From positions 1-53,301 of the forward strand of contig CAJCBL010000333.1 of the NCBI GenBank assembly GCA_903960515.1: 53,301 nucleotides of DNA, in the 5' to 3' direction. How positions within the stretch are numbered: position 1 is the stretch's first letter; every line of letters starts with the position of its first letter. The position numbers were made by a program, and so were the translations under genes. The notes beneath the pieces were generated by a model that was not told where the DNA came from, made no database searches, and was given only the letters and a program-made list of their open reading frames with translations. Shown piece by piece: positions 52,257 through 53,301 of the stretch. Source of the stretch: an uncultured Verrucomicrobiota bacterium (GTDB taxonomy: Bacteria; Verrucomicrobiota; Verrucomicrobiia; Opitutales; Opitutaceae).

Positions 52257-52486
52257 GCGGATCCGGCGCACTGCGCGCGGAGGCCGGGCGCACAAATGCG
52301 ACAGCGCTGCTCATTACACCCGCACCCAGCTTTTCAACCCGCGGATGCTGGTGCTTCGCAAGTGGTTGTGCTCCAGTTTGAAGCAATTCGGACTGGAGTC
52401 GGTTTGGGTGTCGGTTTTTGTTGGGCCATTTGTTGCTTTCGGAGGTCTCATTCCCCAACTTCGGCTAACTTCAAAATCCTCATACC

Positions 52487-53179
52487 ATGATGTACTGGCT
52501 CCTTCTTATCGCAGTTCCGCTCGCCCTCGGCCTCTACGCGCAGTTCAAGGTGTCGAGCGCCTATTCCAAGAACTCCCAGATCCCCTCTCGCGGGCGTATC
52601 ACCGGGCGCGAGGCGGCCGAGGCGGTGATGGCGAGCGCGGGCATCAACGATGTGGAGATCGTCGAGGTGGGCGGCCATCTCACCGACCACTACGATCCGA
52701 TGCACAAGCGCCTAGCGCTCTCGTCGCAGAATTTCCGTGGCGACAGCCTGGCGGCGCTGGGGGTGGCGGCCCACGAGGCCGGCCATGCCATCCAGCACAA
52801 GCAGGGCTACGCGATGATGACGGTGCGGCAGACGATCGCGCCGGCGATGCAGTTCGCGGCGCCTGTGAGCTATTTCATTTTCGGCTGGGGCTTCTTTCTT
52901 GGCGGTGCCTTCATGAAGGCGCTTCTGCCTTTCGCCATCGTGGCGCTAGTGGTGATGGTGGTGTTCCAGTTGGTGACGTTGCCGGTTGAGTTCGACGCGA
53001 GCCGGCGGGCGAAGGCTCAACTGGTGGGTCTGGGCATTCTCGGGGGCGATGAGATGGTCGGGGTGGATCAGACGCTCAACGCGGCTGCCCTCACCTATGT
53101 GGCGGCGTTTGTGGATTCGCTGGGCAAGCTGCTCTATCTGCTGCTGCTGTTTACCGGCGGTTCGCGCCGCGACGACTGA
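52487..53179 (+). CDS. YugP-type zinc metallopeptidase
   Basis: A membrane metallopeptidase of 230 residues: N-terminal helix (YWLLLIAVPLALGLYAQF), GREAAEAVMASAGINDVEIVEVGGHLTDHYDP, zinc-binding HEAGHAIQHKQ (about residue 95), a membrane pair (APVSYFIFGWGFFLGGAFMKALLPFAIVALVVMVVFQLVTLPVEFDASRRA) and a third helix. PF04298 family; substrate unknown. An ATG doublet begins at 52487. About 230 bp after the M3 peptidase on the same strand. Terminator follows. Confidence 0.93.
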   Translation: MMYWLLLIAVPLALGLYAQFKVSSAYSKNSQIPSRGRITGREAAEAVMASAGINDVEIVEVGGHLTDHYDPMHKRLALSSQNFRGDSLAALGVAAHEAGHAIQHKQGYAMMTVRQTIAPAMQFAAPVSYFIFGWGFFLGGAFMKALLPFAIVALVVMVVFQLVTLPVEFDASRRAKAQLVGLGILGGDEMVGVDQTLNAAALTYVAAFVDSLGKLLYLLLLFTGGSRRDD

Positions 53180-53221
53180 GTTGCTCGGAGCGGCCGATAT
53201 GATTCTATATTTGGCCGCGCT

Positions 53222-53242
53222 CAACGGGTCGATGGCCCGTTG
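53222..53242 (+). terminator. Terminator after the YugP-type gene
   Basis: CAACGGG (53222-53228) pairs with CCCGTTG (53236-53242), 7-nt loop, followed by TGTTTGGG. A moderate Rho-independent signal. Confidence 0.6.
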
Positions 53243-53271
53243 TGTTTGGGCTAAGCCGGAACCATTCATTC

Positions 53272-53301
53272 GTAGGAGAGTGCTTGCACGCGATTCAGAG
53301 C
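53272..53301. repeat. REP-like palindrome, family A, cut by the window end
   Basis: GTAGGAGAGTGCTTGCACGC is the left arm of family A. The right arm would lie beyond the window. Confidence 0.7.

Noticed and set aside
1-53301. Search for tRNA, rRNA and known riboswitches by eye.
   Set aside because: I saw no tRNA cloverleaf (GGTTCRA with acceptor stem), no rRNA core and no riboswitch consensus. A covariance search would be needed to exclude small RNAs.

Overview
The window is GC-rich chromosomal DNA from a Gram-negative bacterium, most likely Verrucomicrobiota (Opitutaceae-like). This rests on the gene mix: a PEP-CTERM protein, KaiC/KaiB proteins beside a HisKA_3 kinase, many small stress proteins (CsbD, dodecin, PRC-barrel, DUF2934, Thivi_2564), an LpxR-type outer-membrane deacylase, and abundant palindromic REP-like repeats. 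No database search was possible, so the taxonomy is inference. I saw no rRNA, tRNA or CRISPR array.

Layout. 0.2-4.2 kb: two tandem paralogous hybrid histidine kinases. 4.6-5.6 kb: a PEP-CTERM surface protein. 5.8-7.6 kb: a transglutaminase-like protease and a nitroreductase (minus strand). 7.98-9.1 kb: the remains of a type III polyketide synthase and probably its methyltransferase. 9.2-12.0 kb: a double PRC-barrel protein and small envelope proteins. 12.1-14.4 kb: an ABC transporter with an intact ATPase but a broken permease. 14.4-17.1 kb: an operon of CsbD, dodecin, AI-2E transporter and small proteins. 17.6 kb: DUF2934. 18.2-21.9 kb: kaiC-kaiB-kaiB-histidine kinase, with overlapping start and stop codons. 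22.1-26.1 kb: transaldolase and a P-type cation ATPase. 26.3-32.5 kb: HlyD, double-ATPase ABC, ABC-2 permease and LpxR-like deacylase. 33.1-42.1 kb: a giant cyclic beta-glucan synthase/phosphorylase and a Thivi_2564 membrane peptide. 42.3-44.4 kb: fumarase and a NarL-type regulator. 45-46 kb: a small membrane protein and a single-domain receiver. 46.2-46.9 kb: a decayed Y1 transposase. 47.3-53.2 kb: a FAD oxidoreductase, a PstS-like binding protein, an M3 peptidase and a YugP-type metallopeptidase.

The main discovery is a repeated promoter architecture. A 17-bp element, roughly GGGT-N3-ACCCCAT, stands upstream of 11 transcription units. In nine of them the centre of the element lies exactly 31 bp upstream of the first base of a TANNNT-like -10 hexamer; in the kaiC promoter the distance is 30. 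The element therefore abuts the -35 region, the position expected for a class II activator. Its targets are the small stress genes, the HlyD/ABC/LpxR export operon, the kai operon, the PEP-CTERM protein, a receiver protein and, with a weaker match, the NarL-type regulator itself. I infer a local and probably genome-wide stress regulon. The HisKA_3 kinase made from the kai operon and the NarL-type regulator are the best candidates in the window for its signalling pair.

Several loci are decaying (type III PKS, methyltransferase, ABC permease, transposase), and REP-like palindromes of at least three families lie between genes.
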